In this document: one piece after another, positions 10,572 through 21,266 of the stretch
Layout of the letters: each line of letters opens with the position of its first letter
Position numbering within the stretch: the stretch's first letter is position 1
DNA from: Prorocentrum cordatum
Lineage: Eukaryota; Sar; Dinophyceae; Prorocentrales; Prorocentraceae
Length of the DNA: 64,000 nt
Assembly (NCBI GenBank): GCA_963575745.1
Contig: CAUYUJ010003392.1
Coordinates: 194,001-258,000 of the forward strand
Direction of reading: 5' to 3'
The notes under the pieces: model-generated
The model's input: only the letters and a program-made list of their open reading frames with translations
What the model was told of the DNA's origin: nothing
Databases searched by the model: none
Translations under genes and position numbers: made by a program

Positions 10572-10917
10572 GCTGCACGCAAGAGTGACCCTGGGTAAGA
10601 GTGACGTTTGGTGCGCGGCCTTTTGGGGGCCGCACGGAGACCAAACCTGGGCGCGCAACCAGCTCCTACTGATTCTTCTTCGGCCATCTTAGGGGGAAAA
10701 CAAACCTACCTCGCTTTTGACCACCCTCGCTTCCAAGAGATACCAAACGATGCCAAATTGCAGCCTGTAATGGTCAGGCCGCTTGACGAGGAGGCGCGTG
10801 GTATGGCTTGGTGTTGCCTGGAAGCGAAAGCGGGGTAGGTAGTTTACGCTCTGACATCTGGGGACCCATATGTGCCCGCACCAAAGGTCACTCCGGCGAA
10901 AGGTCGCTCCCTACGTC
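10572..10917. mobile_element. Family VIII TIR element, long copy
   Basis: The left end reads GAGTGACCCTGGGTAAGAGT then GACGTTTGGTGCGCGG. The reverse complement of the right end reads GAGCGACCTTTCGCCGGAGT then GACCTTTGGTGCGGG. A shorter copy lies at 38331-38505. No transposase is visible, so it would be a non-autonomous element. Confidence 0.55.
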
Positions 10918-10954
10918 TGGTCGAACCACGTGGGGGGCGACCACAGGACGACAG

Positions 10955-11359
10955 CTGGACGGCAAGGGCAGGATGGCACTGGGCAGGGCACTTGGGAATC
11001 AACTCACGCCACTGGCTTTGTTGGCGCATCTTGTCGGGGAGACGTAAGACCCGGGTACGGGGGACCCGGAAATCCCCGACGAGGTCGTCAAAAAAATGAC
11101 GAGGCCGAGCCTGCATTTTGACGAGGCCTCCCGCTGCAGACATCCCACGAAACTCCTCCTCGTCAAAATCCGAGGCGCGGTCGTCAAAAAACGATGGCGA
11201 ACCCGAGTCCTGGCAAACCCGGGTCTTACGCTCCCCCGATCTTGGCGCCGGGAGGCGCCCATGTATCAAGGTGTGGGCCCAGCGGCGGGGCCGTAACCAG
11301 CTGCATGCAGCAGATGTTGTACCCCCCTTTCCCTACTCCACCTTTTCATCCGGCTCGAC
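10955..11359. mobile_element. Family II TIR element, diverged and interrupted
   Basis: The left part (GGGAATCAACTCACG at about 10994) and right part (GGCGCCGGGAGGCGCCCATG, then ACCAGCTGCATGCAGCAGAT) match the two intact family II copies at 21267 and 32573. The middle is interrupted by another inverted-repeat element at about 11040-11233. The ends are diverged, so this is an old copy. Confidence 0.5.
11040..11233. mobile_element. Nested inverted-repeat element inside family II copy
   Basis: The ends are near-perfect inverted repeats: ACGTAAGACCCGGGT on the left, and the complement of ACCCGGGTCTTACG on the right. Internal GACGAGGTCGTCAAAAAA and TTTTGACGAGG also recur in inverted form. It sits between the two halves of a family II element, so it inserted later. 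Confidence 0.55.
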
Positions 11360-11454
11360 ACACAGACAGGCCGAACCAGGGACTACAAATAGACGGTTCC
11401 AAATGACCGGTTCGGGAATGCAGCACGCCGCTGGTGCGGGTAAAGCTGAGGGTG

Positions 11455-11640
11455 CGGGCGCGAGTGGGTCGCGGGCCGGTCGCGGGTGGGTCACAGGTGG
11501 GTCGCGGGTGGGGCGCGGGCGGGTCGCGGGTGCGTCGCAGGCCGGGTCGCGAGTGGAACGACGAAAGCAGCAACGCAACGCAACGCAGCGTAGCGCAGCG
11601 CAGCGCAGCGCAGCGCAGCGCAGCGCAGCGTAACGCAACG
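11455..11640 (+). repeat. GGGTCGCGGGT 10-bp array and (GCAGC)n pentamer array
   Basis: A degenerate 10-bp repeat (GGGTCGCGGGTG) fills about 11455-11560. It is followed by a clean pentanucleotide run GCAGCGCAGC at about 11570-11640. Confidence 0.85.
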
Positions 11641-12273
11641 ACAATCCGCACCGCGGAACCACACTGCAGCCACGCACCCAGGAAGAATGACTTAGAACAT
11701 CTTGTGGTTTCTAGGACCTGTCGGAACCGCGCTCAGGACCGACACGAAAGAGGCAATCGACTGTTGGCACATTCATTCCTTCATGGATTTCCACCGACGG
11801 ATCTCCCTCTCACAACTCCAGTGCGGAGGTACCCTGCACCAGTCCCGCGAAACCCTTTCAATGCAAGCGCTGTTGGGACACAGACTGACGGCTCGATCGC
11901 TACCCCGCCGCCCCTCATCAGCTTCGACCAGAGACATAGAGCCAGACCGAAGCACTGAACCCAAAAGAACCCAAAACGAAAGAAACAGGCCCGCTGCCGT
12001 GCCTAGCATTCGCCCAGCGGTGCCACTGCCCCGAACAGCTTCCCAGCTCTCGACTGGATGGCCAGGGGGGCGGCGGGGGCGGTGGCTGGCCTGCAGCGGT
12101 CCCAGCCAAGCGGACCAGCGCACTCGCCTTCTTCGCCGGGCCAGGGCTGGCGCGGGTGCATACGTTGGCATCCCCTGCATTTTTTTCGGGGGCGCAACTA
12201 TAGCAATATCGCGGCTCCGAGAACCTCGCAAGTGCGGCTCTCACAAGCCAGGGCAGCGCGCGCTGAGTAAATC

Positions 12274-12624
12274 TTGTGCGCTCCGCGTGCAGCCCACACC
12301 AGACTGAAACAGAGGCTTAACTGGCACACGCATGCTCTACTCGAGACTGTGGCGCTCCGCCACCGCACTGGGCTGCTGCGGGCCTGGTGGGCGAAAGCCC
12401 ATTTGACCTGGGCGGGGGCTGCCAAACGGGGCATCTTGGAGGAGGAGTGGGCCGGGAACGACGCGGCGAACGCACTGTCTGGCGCTGGAGCCAAAGCCGG
12501 GCTCCCGCCACCAGCATTTCTTCAGCATCGCGCGCGGCAGCTGGAGGCGCCCGCGGAGGTGCAGCGCGCGGCGGCCGCCGTGGAGCCGGCCGCTTTGAAG
12601 GCCAGCCACACGGCGCCAGCCTAG
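12274..12624 (+). pseudogene. RNase H-like fragment of a LINE-type retroelement
   Basis: The plus-strand frame contains LLRAWWAKAHLTWAGAAKRG, followed by ILEEEWAGNDAANALSGAGA. The spacing and the residues KAHLT...AA..GI and W.GN..A..L..AGA resemble the C-terminal part of RNase H domains carried by some non-LTR retrotransposons, where the Asp of GNDAA would be the last catalytic acid. This assignment is from memory of the family pattern. The N-terminal RNase H strands and the reverse transcriptase are not recognisable upstream, so this is at most a 5'-truncated remnant. The frame ends at TAG (12622-12624), and a very GC-rich block follows. Confidence 0.45.
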
Positions 12625-12629
12625 GCGGG

Positions 12630-13175
12630 CCCATGGCGCGGCGACGCTGGGCATCGCCGAGCCGAGCCACCGCCGCAGGCAGGCGCCGCGGGAGGGGGAC
12701 GCGGCGGCCGTCGCAGCCGCCGCGGTGCTGCCAGCTCGGGCGCGGCCAGAGCCGCAGGCGCCGCGCCTTCTGCGCGCCCCCGCGCTGGGCAGGCGGCCCC
12801 GACGAGTGCGCGGCTCGCGGGCGGCGCCTGAGCCTGGCGCCCGCGCGTGGCGGCGCGAGCGGCCCCCGGGGGGGCCGCCTGCTCGAGGCGCGCCGTGCTC
12901 GCCGCGGCGCGCGAGCCGGCCGGCGCGGCGGCGGGGCGCCCGCGCTGCCGCCGCGGGCCGCCGCGTTGCCAGTGCTGCCGGCGGAGCGCGCCCTCCGGCC
13001 GCGAGGCCGAGCGGCGCGCGGCCCGGCGCGCTCGCCGGCGGGAGCGGCAGGAGCGCCCCGTCGACGGGGCCGCGGGGGGCTCGCCCCGCGGAGGCCGCGC
13101 GGGGGGCGGGCTGCGGGGCAGCCGTGCGCTCCCCTGGCCCGCCCTCCCCTGGCCCCGCTCTGTCGCTTGCCTCGC
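12630..13175. other. Extremely GC-rich block, no gene seen
   Basis: This is about 550 bp dominated by GCG, GGC and CCG. It keeps several frames open for 200-330 codons on both strands, but all are Ala/Arg/Pro/Gly-rich. It directly follows the RNase H fragment and could be an element tail or simply GC-rich spacer. Confidence 0.5.
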
Positions 13176-13205
13176 CCTCCTGCCACCGGGCTCCTTCGCG
13201 GCGGT

Positions 13206-13383
13206 ACAGTCGGGGCGTTGACCGAAGGAACCCTAAACAAGGAACGAGGCCCCTTTTTCCCATAAGTTACACTTCGATCCCCCATGGAACACCTCATGAA
13301 AACTTCAGGCAAGCTGCAGAACAATCAAGGAACACCGAGCCCCTCCCCAACGAAAAGGGTTCCTTTTTCAGCGCCCCGACTGT
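13206..13383. mobile_element. Family III TIR element (CAGTCGGGGCG ends)
   Basis: The left end is ACAGTCGGGGCGTTGA...GGAACCC. The right end is the reverse complement ACAGTCGGGGCGCTGA...GGAACCC. A full second copy lies at 33946-34124 with TA on both sides. CAGT ends and TA flanks recall Tc1/mariner-type MITEs (inference). It is too short to encode a transposase. Confidence 0.7.
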
Positions 13384-13384
13384 C

Positions 13385-13633
13385 AGAACAATCAAAGAAT
13401 CCCGAGCCACTCCCCAACGAAGTGCGAAGTGCGAAGCGCGAAGTGCGAATAACTTCGCGCTCTCGCGCCACCCCCCCAAAGGGAGAAAAGGAGGACGAGG
13501 AGGAGGGGGAGAAGGAACGAGGACCGCGAAGCGCGAAGCGCGAATAACTTCGCGCCCTCGTGGGAGCCCTTGAATCAAGGAATCCCGAGCCACTCCCCAA
13601 CGGAACGGGCTCCCCCCTCAGGGCCCCGACTGT
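13385..13633. mobile_element. Partial family III copy with family IV insertion
   Basis: The tail of family III (AATCCCGAGCCACTCCCCAA, then CGACTGT) is repeated at 13386-13420 and 13570-13633. A 149-bp segment with cttcgcg/cgcgaag inverted repeats (13421-13569) interrupts it. That segment resembles 53724-53885. Confidence 0.5.
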
Positions 13634-13740
13634 GTGCTGGCGTCCCGCCGCCGGCTCCCGGGGCTCCGTGCGCGGGCCGGGGGCTCGGGGCGAGGCCGGC
13701 CGTGGCGGCGAGGGGCGGCTGGCGGCAGGAGAAACTCCTC

Positions 13741-13865
13741 CGACCCCCTCCTCTCTCGATCCTCTCTCGATCCTCTCTCAATCCTCTCTCGATCCTCCTC
13801 GATCCTCCTCCTCGATCCTCCTCGATCCTCCTCCCCTTCTTCCTCGATCCTCCTCCCTCCTCCGT
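13741..13865 (+). repeat. GATCCTCTCTC ~11-bp array
   Basis: This is a CGATCCTCTCTCGATCCTCC-type tandem run. It is pyrimidine-rich and decays into CTC triplets. Confidence 0.85.
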
Positions 13866-14155
13866 CTCCCTCCTTCGCCCTGCTCCGTGTATGTCGCGGG
13901 GGCAGCACACGGCGGAGCCCGCGGGGGGCCCCAGCGAAGATCCGAGAGATCCGCGCGGAGCTCGGAGAGCTGATGCTTATAGGCAGCATCTTCTGAGCAT
14001 CACGATTCGGAGCGTTCGTCGAGGTGGTAGGTTTCTCATGTGCATTCAAACTGGGATCCGACGTTTGGCCGAAGGGTGGGGAGAGGGGGGTCTGGGCCTG
14101 GGCCGGTGCTCAGTTGACCTTCTTCTACCAGTCGCGCAAGCAGACGGGTGAAATT

Positions 14156-14324
14156 CGGCGGTGGACAAACCTCCGTTTAGTCAACCTCCCCTGAGTGAAA
14201 ACGGCCTGGGACCGAAACCGACGGGCCTGGACCCGCAAAAATGACGGCCGCGACGCCCTCTCGCGGACCGAAAACGGCCAATTCCTTAATCGACGTGTCA
14301 AGGTAGGAGGTCTGTCAACCTCCG
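14156..14324. mobile_element. Family V element, copy 1
   Basis: The ~170-bp sequence matches 34345-34514 over its whole length (shared core AAATGACGGCCGCGACGCCC). The ends CGGCGGTGGACAAACCTCC and, inverted, CGGAGGTTGACAGACCTCC form a ~19-bp TIR. It is non-coding. Confidence 0.65.
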
Positions 14325-14380
14325 AGTAATCATAGGGGCGCTGACCAGTCGCCATGGTCTACTGATGGGGATGAGGGCTT

Positions 14381-14622
14381 GGTGGGCCCCGGAAACGGCA
14401 GGGCCGTTTTTTCACCGTTCCCAAACAAATGCCCCTTGAAAATGCAAGCGGCAAAAAAACGGCGACCGGAAACGGACAACAAAAACGGCTCCAGGATTGG
14501 AACCGGAGCCGGAACCGGTCGAACGGCGACGGAACCGGTGACAAAAACGGCGTTGGAACCGGCAACAAAAACGGCAAAACGGAACCGGTGAAAAAACGGC
14601 CCTGTCGTTTCCAGGGCCCACT
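14381..14622. mobile_element. Family VI element with 36-bp TIRs
   Basis: The left terminus 14381-14416 (GGTGGGCCCCGGAAACGGCA start) and the reverse complement of 14587-14622 agree at about 33 of 36 positions. The interior is rich in AAAACGGC and GGAACCGG short repeats. I see only one copy in this window. Confidence 0.7.
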
Positions 14623-14639
14623 AAAGGGTGAGGGGAAGG

Positions 14640-17030
14640 GGGGCGTGGGCCCGCGCCGATCGGCGAAGCGGTAAATAGGAACACGGCGAGACCGTGCGGT
14701 GAATGTCCGTTCCTCCCCCGGGGTCTCGCGGCGGCAGCGTGGGCAGGCGCAGAGAGATCTCGTGCGCGCGCGGGGGGTAAGGTAAGGCCGCCCCCGCGGC
14801 CCGCTTGGGCCGCGGGTGTGCAGGCTTCCTGGCACAGATCGGAGGAGAGGCCCCCGAAAACACAGCCAGATCCTGGGACCAAAAAGGTCCTCCTGCCAGC
14901 ACGAGCAGAAGGACGCATGGGAAAGACGCCGTGGGCGCCCAAGTTGAGCTCGTTGAGCCGCGCAGGACGGGCCGAAGAGGCGAAGGAACGGCTGAAGAGA
15001 CAGGGAAACCAGGGCTCCCTTGGAAAGAAACTTGTCCTTGTGTTGCGGTTCGACTGTAGTCCTCACCCACCTCGTGGACGCCAGCGAGTTGTGAGGCTTC
15101 GGGCTGCGCGCAAACAGCTCCCCAGGTAGTCCCAACTGGCCTCAACATGCTCCTGAGTTGTTCCAGCTAAACTCAACCGCCCCCCCAAAAAGTCCGGGGC
15201 GGACGAAGACGCCCCAAGAGGGCTCCAGGGAGCTCGAGGCAAACATCGATGAGCGTCTACAGGTGTTCGAAGGATGCCAGCGTTCCAGTCTTTTCGAGCC
15301 CACGACGCTCCAAGACGGTCGAAGAAGCCCCCAAGACCGCCCCAGGATGGCTCACACGCGGCCCCCCATCGGAGCCCCAAGACGCAAAGGCCGTCCGCAG
15401 GGTACCCGCTGCAGAGGGCACTGCCGCGGATTCCAAGGACCCTGAGATCCTGGCGCTCCCCAAGGACCCCCAAATCCAACGCATCGAAGATCACCACTCG
15501 GAGAAGGATGGGAAGCTCAGGGATACTCCAGCGAAAAGCTACATGGACGCACCCTTTATCGAATATGGGCGCCATCCCCGAGTTGGGCCCGAAATTTTGC
15601 GTCCAATCCCAAACCCCACAAAATCTGGCATTGGGATAAGCCGACCTCCCGTTACAACGTATTATTATTGCTATTATTCCTATGAGCATAAACAAAAAAT
15701 GAAGTGCTTCGCAATTTTCGGCATCTGGAGGCTCTAGCTGGGCCCTGGGATCGTGAGAAGGCTGCGATGGATGAAAACTGGCCAGGGGAAGGCCGTATTT
15801 GAAAGGAACAAAAAAACGGCGTCGGACCCTGGGCAGCGCCCACGTAATGGCGCCCGAATAGCGACCAGTAACACCAGTAGCACCGAATAGATGGCGCCCG
15901 ACTAGCGACCAGTAAGTGGCGCCCGAATGACGACACGTGAAGGAGACGCGTTGCGTCCGCTCTGCCCCCGCTATGGGGCGCTACTCGACGCTGTAGTGGG
16001 CGCCACAGGGACGACCGAACGCTTCCTCCGCGGGCTGCATTCTCAGGGCACCAGTGGCGGGCACGGCGCCCCGAGGGCCCCCGGGCTGAACTCGCCCACC
16101 TACCAGACCACCCCAGGCGGTGAGAACTTGCACTGTCCCTGAGATCCAGGCCGGGCGCGAATCAGGGTGGCAATCATCGAGGGGGGGCAGCGAGGGCTGC
16201 AGAGAAGGCGCCACTTAGGGCCCCCAAAGGAGCCCTTTATTAGGGCCCCAGAGGGGGCCTTGAGGGTCCGAAAAGGGCACCGCTCTCCCCCCCCAACTAT
16301 CGCCCCCCATTCACTCGCGCCCCAAAGCATTGCAATCTTGTCACGCCGGCCGGTTTCGCGCGGCTTCGGGCCCTGGAACCGTCACGGATCGATCCGGCTC
16401 GAAAAATGCCGCAGGAAGGTGGGGTCTGTAGGGAAACCAAGAGGTACCGATACCGCTACTCCCCGGACGGCGCCCGGGGTGCGATCTGACCAGAGTTTGG
16501 AGGCAAATCCGGCCGTGGCAACGAAGGCCTCCGAGAGAAGGGCAGCGTTATCGTTACCTGTTCCTCCTCTGTGTCTGGGGCTCCTCCCGTGATGTTGCCA
16601 AGAGCCTCACGGCTCGGAGAGATCGTCGAGAGGGGGTAGGTGGGGGGGGCACGAGGGAGAGAGGTTCGTAACATAAAGTGTGCCCGAGGCGCCGGACCGC
16701 AGCGAGGAGAAAAGAGGCGGGGCAAGGGATGAGTACAGACGGGAACTCAAGGCTCAAGGCGGAGCCATTCGCCATTCTCCCCGCTCATCATTCCTCCCCT
16801 CGCCACATGTGCCATGTCACATCTCCAACCCGAGAGGCGACGACGAGAAAAAATTGCAAAATCATACAAGAAAATGACACAGGGCGCACTGGACCCCATC
16901 TTCCTGCTGCATTTCCCGAGTCGGATATTGATCTGTGACGGCATCCAGGGGTCCGAGAATGGGCGGAAGCGCCCAGCGGGAAGAAACGAGACGCCAGGAT
17001 ATCAGGGAACCTCCCCCTCTCCCTTTTTTC
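14640..17030. other. Spacer without a supported gene
   Basis: Frames of 80-260 codons on both strands show no family pattern. Some CCAAGA-type phased motifs occur at about 15300-15480. The (GCGCCCGAATAGCGACCAGTA) motif is repeated at about 15848-15930. Confidence 0.35.
16440..16535. repeat. Dispersed repeat shared with 50505-50600
   Basis: The stretch TACCGCTACTCCCCGGAC and the following ~75 bp (GGGTGCGATCTGA, then GAGGCAAATCC, then GCAACGAAGGCCTC) match 50510-50600 at moderate identity. Confidence 0.6.
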
Positions 17031-17032
17031 TC

Positions 17033-17187
17033 AGGTCGGGCAGGTCCCCCTTCAGGGGGATTTTGGGCGAAAAATTAAGAAGACCCAAACAATACCCAAA
17101 AGTAGTCAAACATAATAGAAAATAACGTCCCCATACGATGTTTGGACTATTTTTGAATATTACCCCTGTAGAAGGACAGGCCTGACT
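17033..17187. mobile_element. Family I MITE-like element, copy A (155 bp)
   Basis: The left end AGGTCGGGCAGGTCCCCCTT is matched by the inverted right end (TAGTCAGGCCTGTCCTTCTA). The interior is AT-richer than its surroundings and contains GTCCCCATACGATGTTTGGA, as in copies C and D. The other copies are at 25640, 31768 and 37814. Confidence 0.75.
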
Positions 17188-17224
17188 AAACCTTATACCC
17201 TTCTCCCTCCCTCACCCTCTCACC

Positions 17225-17575
17225 GCGCCTCGACCGGAGGCACGAATTGTCCAGGATAACTGCGGTCCGGGGCAACGCCGGTTTGGGCCCCCGAGGCGCG
17301 TACTTGTAGTTACCCCCTGACTGCCCGAAGCCCCTATGATCTGGGAGGATTGGACGCCCGAATTATCTGGGGCAACTGCGGTCTGGGATAACTCACTCCA
17401 GTTTGGGCCCGCGAGGCGTGTATCTGTAGTTGCCCCTGACTGCTCCCAACTCCAATGATCTGGGAGGGTTGGACGCCCAAATCATCTGGGGCAACTGCGG
17501 TCAGGTGGAACTCGGGTTTGGGCCCCCCGAGGCGGGGATATGCAGCTGCCCCTGACCGCCCCCAGCCCCGATGAA
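17225..17575 (+). repeat. Tandem triplication, ~116-119-bp unit
   Basis: Three units share AACTGCGGTC, GTTTGGGCCC, CGAGGCG and CCCCTGACTG. The AACTGCGGTC motif occurs at about 17259, 17375 and 17494. Divergence between units is moderate. Confidence 0.8.
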
Positions 17576-17619
17576 TCGCCCTGACCCGCTGTGTTCCAGT
17601 CGTCGCGAGGGGCGTAAGG

Positions 17620-17700
17620 GAGCTCCTCCTCCTCCTCCTCCTCCTTCTCCTCGTCGTCCTCCTCCTCCTCCTCCTTCTCCTCCTCCTCCTCCCCCTCCAC
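17620..17700 (+). repeat. (CTC)n pyrimidine tract
   Basis: These are CTC triplets with TTC and GTC interruptions. Confidence 0.9.
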
Positions 17701-17939
17701 AATTACTCAATATGAATACTACTCTCCCTCTTCCCCTGATGACGTGCTGGGAATGTTCGCCCCCCCCCCCGAGTCCTGCTTTTTTACACACAGGATTCCC
17801 GGGAGTTGGGTTTTCGTTCTGAATCGTGCTCCCGCTGCAGCGCTGGCCACATTTCCGCGCTTCCGCTCGTTTCGACTCGTGCTCCCGCTGCAGCGCTGGC
17901 GTCATTTCCCGTGTCATGCCACAGCACACGCGCACACAC

Positions 17940-18013
17940 GCACACACGCACCACCACCACCACCACCACCACCACCACCACCACCACCACCACCACCACC
18001 ACCACCACCACCA

Positions 18014-18081
<68 letters not shown>

Positions 18082-18108
18082 CACACGCACGCACGCACGC
18101 ACGCGCAC
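17940..18108 (+). repeat. Compound (CAC)n-(ACGC)n microsatellite
   Basis: About 22 CAC triplets (17947-18013) pass directly into about 20 ACGC tetranucleotides (to about 18105), with ACACACGC variants at both edges. Confidence 0.95.
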
Positions 18109-18243
18109 CACCACCCACTACGCACGCGCGCGCGGAGCCACAGGTCCGCTACGACACGCGTCCGCGGATAGAGAAAATCAGCGCCATGGTAAGGGATGGG
18201 AGGGAGGGGTAGGACGTCAGATATGACGCGAGCGCACCTAGCT

Positions 18244-18326
18244 TGTCCTCCTCCCCCTCCTCCTCCTCCTCAACCTCCGCCTCTTACTCCTCCTCCTCCT
18301 CCTCCTCCTCCTCCTCCTCCTCCTCA
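18244..18326 (+). repeat. (CTC)n pyrimidine tract
   Basis: CTC/TCC triplets lie directly before the CAT array. Confidence 0.9.
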
Positions 18327-19190
18327 ACATCATTATCAGTATCATCAGCATCAGCGACATCAGCATCATGAACATAATCAGCATGACCATCATCAGCAGC
18401 AGCACCATCATAAACATCCTAATCATCAGCATCATCATCATCAGCATCAGCATCAGCATCATTATCATCGTCATCATCACCACCAGCATCAGCAGCATAA
18501 TCGTTTGCATCATCATCACAATCATTAACAACACGAGCCTCACCATCAGCATCATCATCAGCATCATCAGTAGCATCATCAGAATCATCAGCATAAGCAT
18601 CATCATCATCATCATTAGCATCAACAGCAGCGTCATCATCATTGTCAACATCATCAGCGGCATCATCATCATCAGCATCGTCATCAGCATCAGCAGCAGC
18701 AGTATCCTCATCAACACCAGTATCGTCATCATCATCAGCATCATCATCATCATCGGCAGCAGCATCATCATCGGCAGCATCATCATCGGCAGCAGCATCT
18801 TCATCAGCAGCATCAGCATAATCATACTCGTCATCATCACCACCATCATCAGCAGCATGATCATTTGCATCAGCATCGCCATCAATAACAGCATGATCGT
18901 CGCCATTAGCGTCATCATCAGCCTCATTAGCAGTTTAAGCATCGACATCATCCGCATAAGCATCATCATTAGCATCAACAACAGCGTCATCATCATGGTC
19001 AACATCATCAGCAGCAGCATCATCATCATCATCATCATCAGTAGCACCAGCATCCTCCTCATCATAATCATCAGCATCATTATCGTCAGCAGCATCATCA
19101 TCAGCAGCATCATCAGCAGCATCATCAGCATCAGCATCAGCATCAGCATCAGCATCAGCATCAGTGTCATCATCATTATCATCATCACAG

Positions 19191-19253
<63 letters not shown>

Positions 19254-19290
19254 GCATCATCAACATCATCATTATCAGCATCACCCCCTC
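18327..19290 (+). repeat. ~1-kb (CAT/CAG)n degenerate trinucleotide array
   Basis: Nearly 970 bp consist of CAT, CAG, CAA and CGT triplets in variable order, with a purer ATC run at about 19192-19250. Because almost all interruptions are in multiples of three, both strands remain open for about 370 codons (poly-Ile/Ser or poly-Met/Leu). These frames are by-products of the repeat. Confidence 0.95.
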
Positions 19291-19720
19291 CTCCTTCTCC
19301 TCCTCCTCCTGCGGGAGGCGCCGAGCCCCTGGCAGCGCAGGATGTCCCATCGGTTCTCCGCGAACAGGCCCACCATCGGGCTGTCGGCCACGGGGGGCGC
19401 GACCAGCATCACCTCAGATGGATGCGGGCGTTGACTCAAATCGACGCTGGCGGCGGATGCAAGTTCAAATTTGGCGGCGAACGAGGGGGGGAAAATGAGA
19501 AGAAGAAGGCCTTCTCAGAAGGCGGCGGAACTTCTCAGGAGCCCCCGCGCCTTCTGAGAGATTGTCTGAGTCTTTCGGCAGAGGCTTAGAAAGCTTCTCT
19601 GAAAGCTTGGGGACTTCCGAGCCTTCTGAGAAGGCCAGCCCCTTCTCACTTCCCCCCCCCCCCCCCTGACGGTTTCCCCGGGACGTAGCAGGCGACCCGA
19701 GGAGGGGAGGGCGAGGATGA
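19291..19720. repeat. Spacer with short AAGGCCTTCTCAGA inverted repeats
   Basis: Between the CAT array and the next GGA tract, the motif CTTCTCAGAAGGC and its inverted or variant forms (CTTCTGAGA, AAGCTTCTCTGAAAGCTTG) recur about six times at 19505-19650. This is palindromic, hairpin-prone DNA. Confidence 0.6.
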
Positions 19721-20095
19721 GGAGAAGTAGGAGAAGGGGGAGGAGGAGGAGGAGGAGGAGGGGGAGGATGAGGGGGAGGAGGGGGAGGAGGAGGGGAGGA
19801 GGACGAGGAGGAGGAGGAGAGAGGAGGAGGAGGAGGAGGAGGAGGAAGAGGAGGAGGAGGAGGAGAGGAGGAGGGAGAGGAGGAGGAGGAGGAGGAGGAG
19901 GAGGAGGAGGAGGAGGAGGAGGAGGAGGAGGAGGGAGGAGGAGGAGGAGAGAGGAGGAGGAGGAGGGGCAGGAGGAGGAGGAGGAGGAGGAGGAGGAGGG
20001 GAGGAGGAGGGGGAGGAGGAGGGGGAGGAGGAGGAGGGGGAGGAGGATGTGGAGGAGGTGGAGGAGGAGGAGGAGGAGGAGGAGGAGCAAGGCGG
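19715..20095 (+). repeat. (GGA)n purine tract, ~380 bp
   Basis: GGA triplets with GGGGGA, GAGAGG and GATGAGG interruptions. The strand is purine-only over long stretches. Confidence 0.95.
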
Positions 20096-20830
20096 GTCGC
20101 CTCTAAGCCCTTCGCAGAAACCCCCCACCCCACCCCCGCTCGCCGCCGACAGGTGGGCGACGAAATGAAGCGAGTCTTGCGCGAGGCGACGGAGCGACCC
20201 CACGCTGCGGCCCGCGCGGGGCCCGCCGGCCGACTAACGCGCGGCACGCTGCCTCGGAGAGGAAGCGGCCTTGCGCGCGACCCCTCGCTGGAAGCCTACG
20301 CGCGAATGTCGGCGCCAGCGAACGCTTTTTTTTTTCCGGGACGCACAGAGACATACTAACACCATATGTCCTCCTCGGAGGCGCGCGTCCGACCCGAACA
20401 CCTAGTGTACCCATCTTGTAGTGTATCGTTTCCCGAGCGGTGCGGCCAGAAAGCGCCTGCCAGGACGCACATGCTATAAGATTTCTCGGTGCGCGCGTCG
20501 CCCCTGGGGGGCGACGCACATCTAGTATGAGTATGTTGAGGCGACGCCGATTGTTTGCCCCGCTCGCATGGATCATACCGTAGAAGACCTTGACGTGGTG
20601 AATGGCACTAGGGAGTAGTTCTCGTGAGCATGTCGTGCATCGCAGATGTCACTGCCCAGAAAGGGGAAACCCGTCTCAGCGCCGAGGCGCCCGTCGGAGC
20701 ATAGCCGACACAGCAAGCACGCGCGCGCTGGCAGATGCGCTCCGAAGCGGTCTCGCGCCGACGTCTGAAAGAATTGTCGAATTCAGGTGGTAGATGCGGC
20801 AGCCCACTCGTCAGCCGGAATACGCAGAAA

Positions 20831-20978
20831 GCATCTATACACCACCACCGTGCCAGGCCAGGGCCATCCTGGGCCCTGGGATGGTGTATACGCCATCCTG
20901 GCCGAGGCCAGGAGGGTCTATACACCATCCTGGGGCCCAGGATGGCCCTGGCCTAGCACGGTGGTGATGTATAGATGC
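20831..20978. mobile_element. Family XI foldback element (GCATCTATACACC), copy 1
   Basis: Two ~60-bp arms are near-perfect inverted repeats. The left arm (20831-20890) begins GCATCTATACACCACCACCG. The right arm (about 20919-20978) is its complement, ending GGTGATGTATAGATGC. The loop CGCCATCCTGGCCGAGGCC is itself palindromic. Related elements are at 35052, 51494 and 63003. Confidence 0.8.
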
Positions 20979-21266
20979 CTTCGCTGGACGGAAACGGACG
21001 CGGTTCCTTCCATTTTTAATCGCATCCTTCTCCCTCACGCCCTCCGTTCTCGTGTCATCCCGACCTCAGGGTCACCCTCGTCGTCGGTGCCGCCGTCGTC
21101 GACGCCAAAATCGCAGACCGCCGTCGTCCAGGTCGTCTTCCTCCTCACACTCGTCCAACACTGGCACCGGGCTGTGCAACTGAGCCGAAACTGAAGCAGC
21201 CGTGCATGGGAGGACAGCGAAGATCCCTGGCGGCCAGAGGCTCTGAGATTGAGGTGGCCTCACCTC

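Noticed and set aside
13206-13260. CCCTAAA-type telomere motif
   Set aside because: Only a single AACCCTAAACA occurs, inside a TIR element, with no tandem repeat.
12317-13324. 335-codon minus and 292-codon plus frames
   Set aside because: They come from an extremely GC-rich segment where stop codons are rare. Composition is Ala/Arg/Pro/Gly on every strand.
18238-19498. 370-codon open frames on both strands
   Set aside because: They are translations of the CAT/CAG repeat (poly-Met/Leu, poly-Ile/Ser) and have no gene-like composition.
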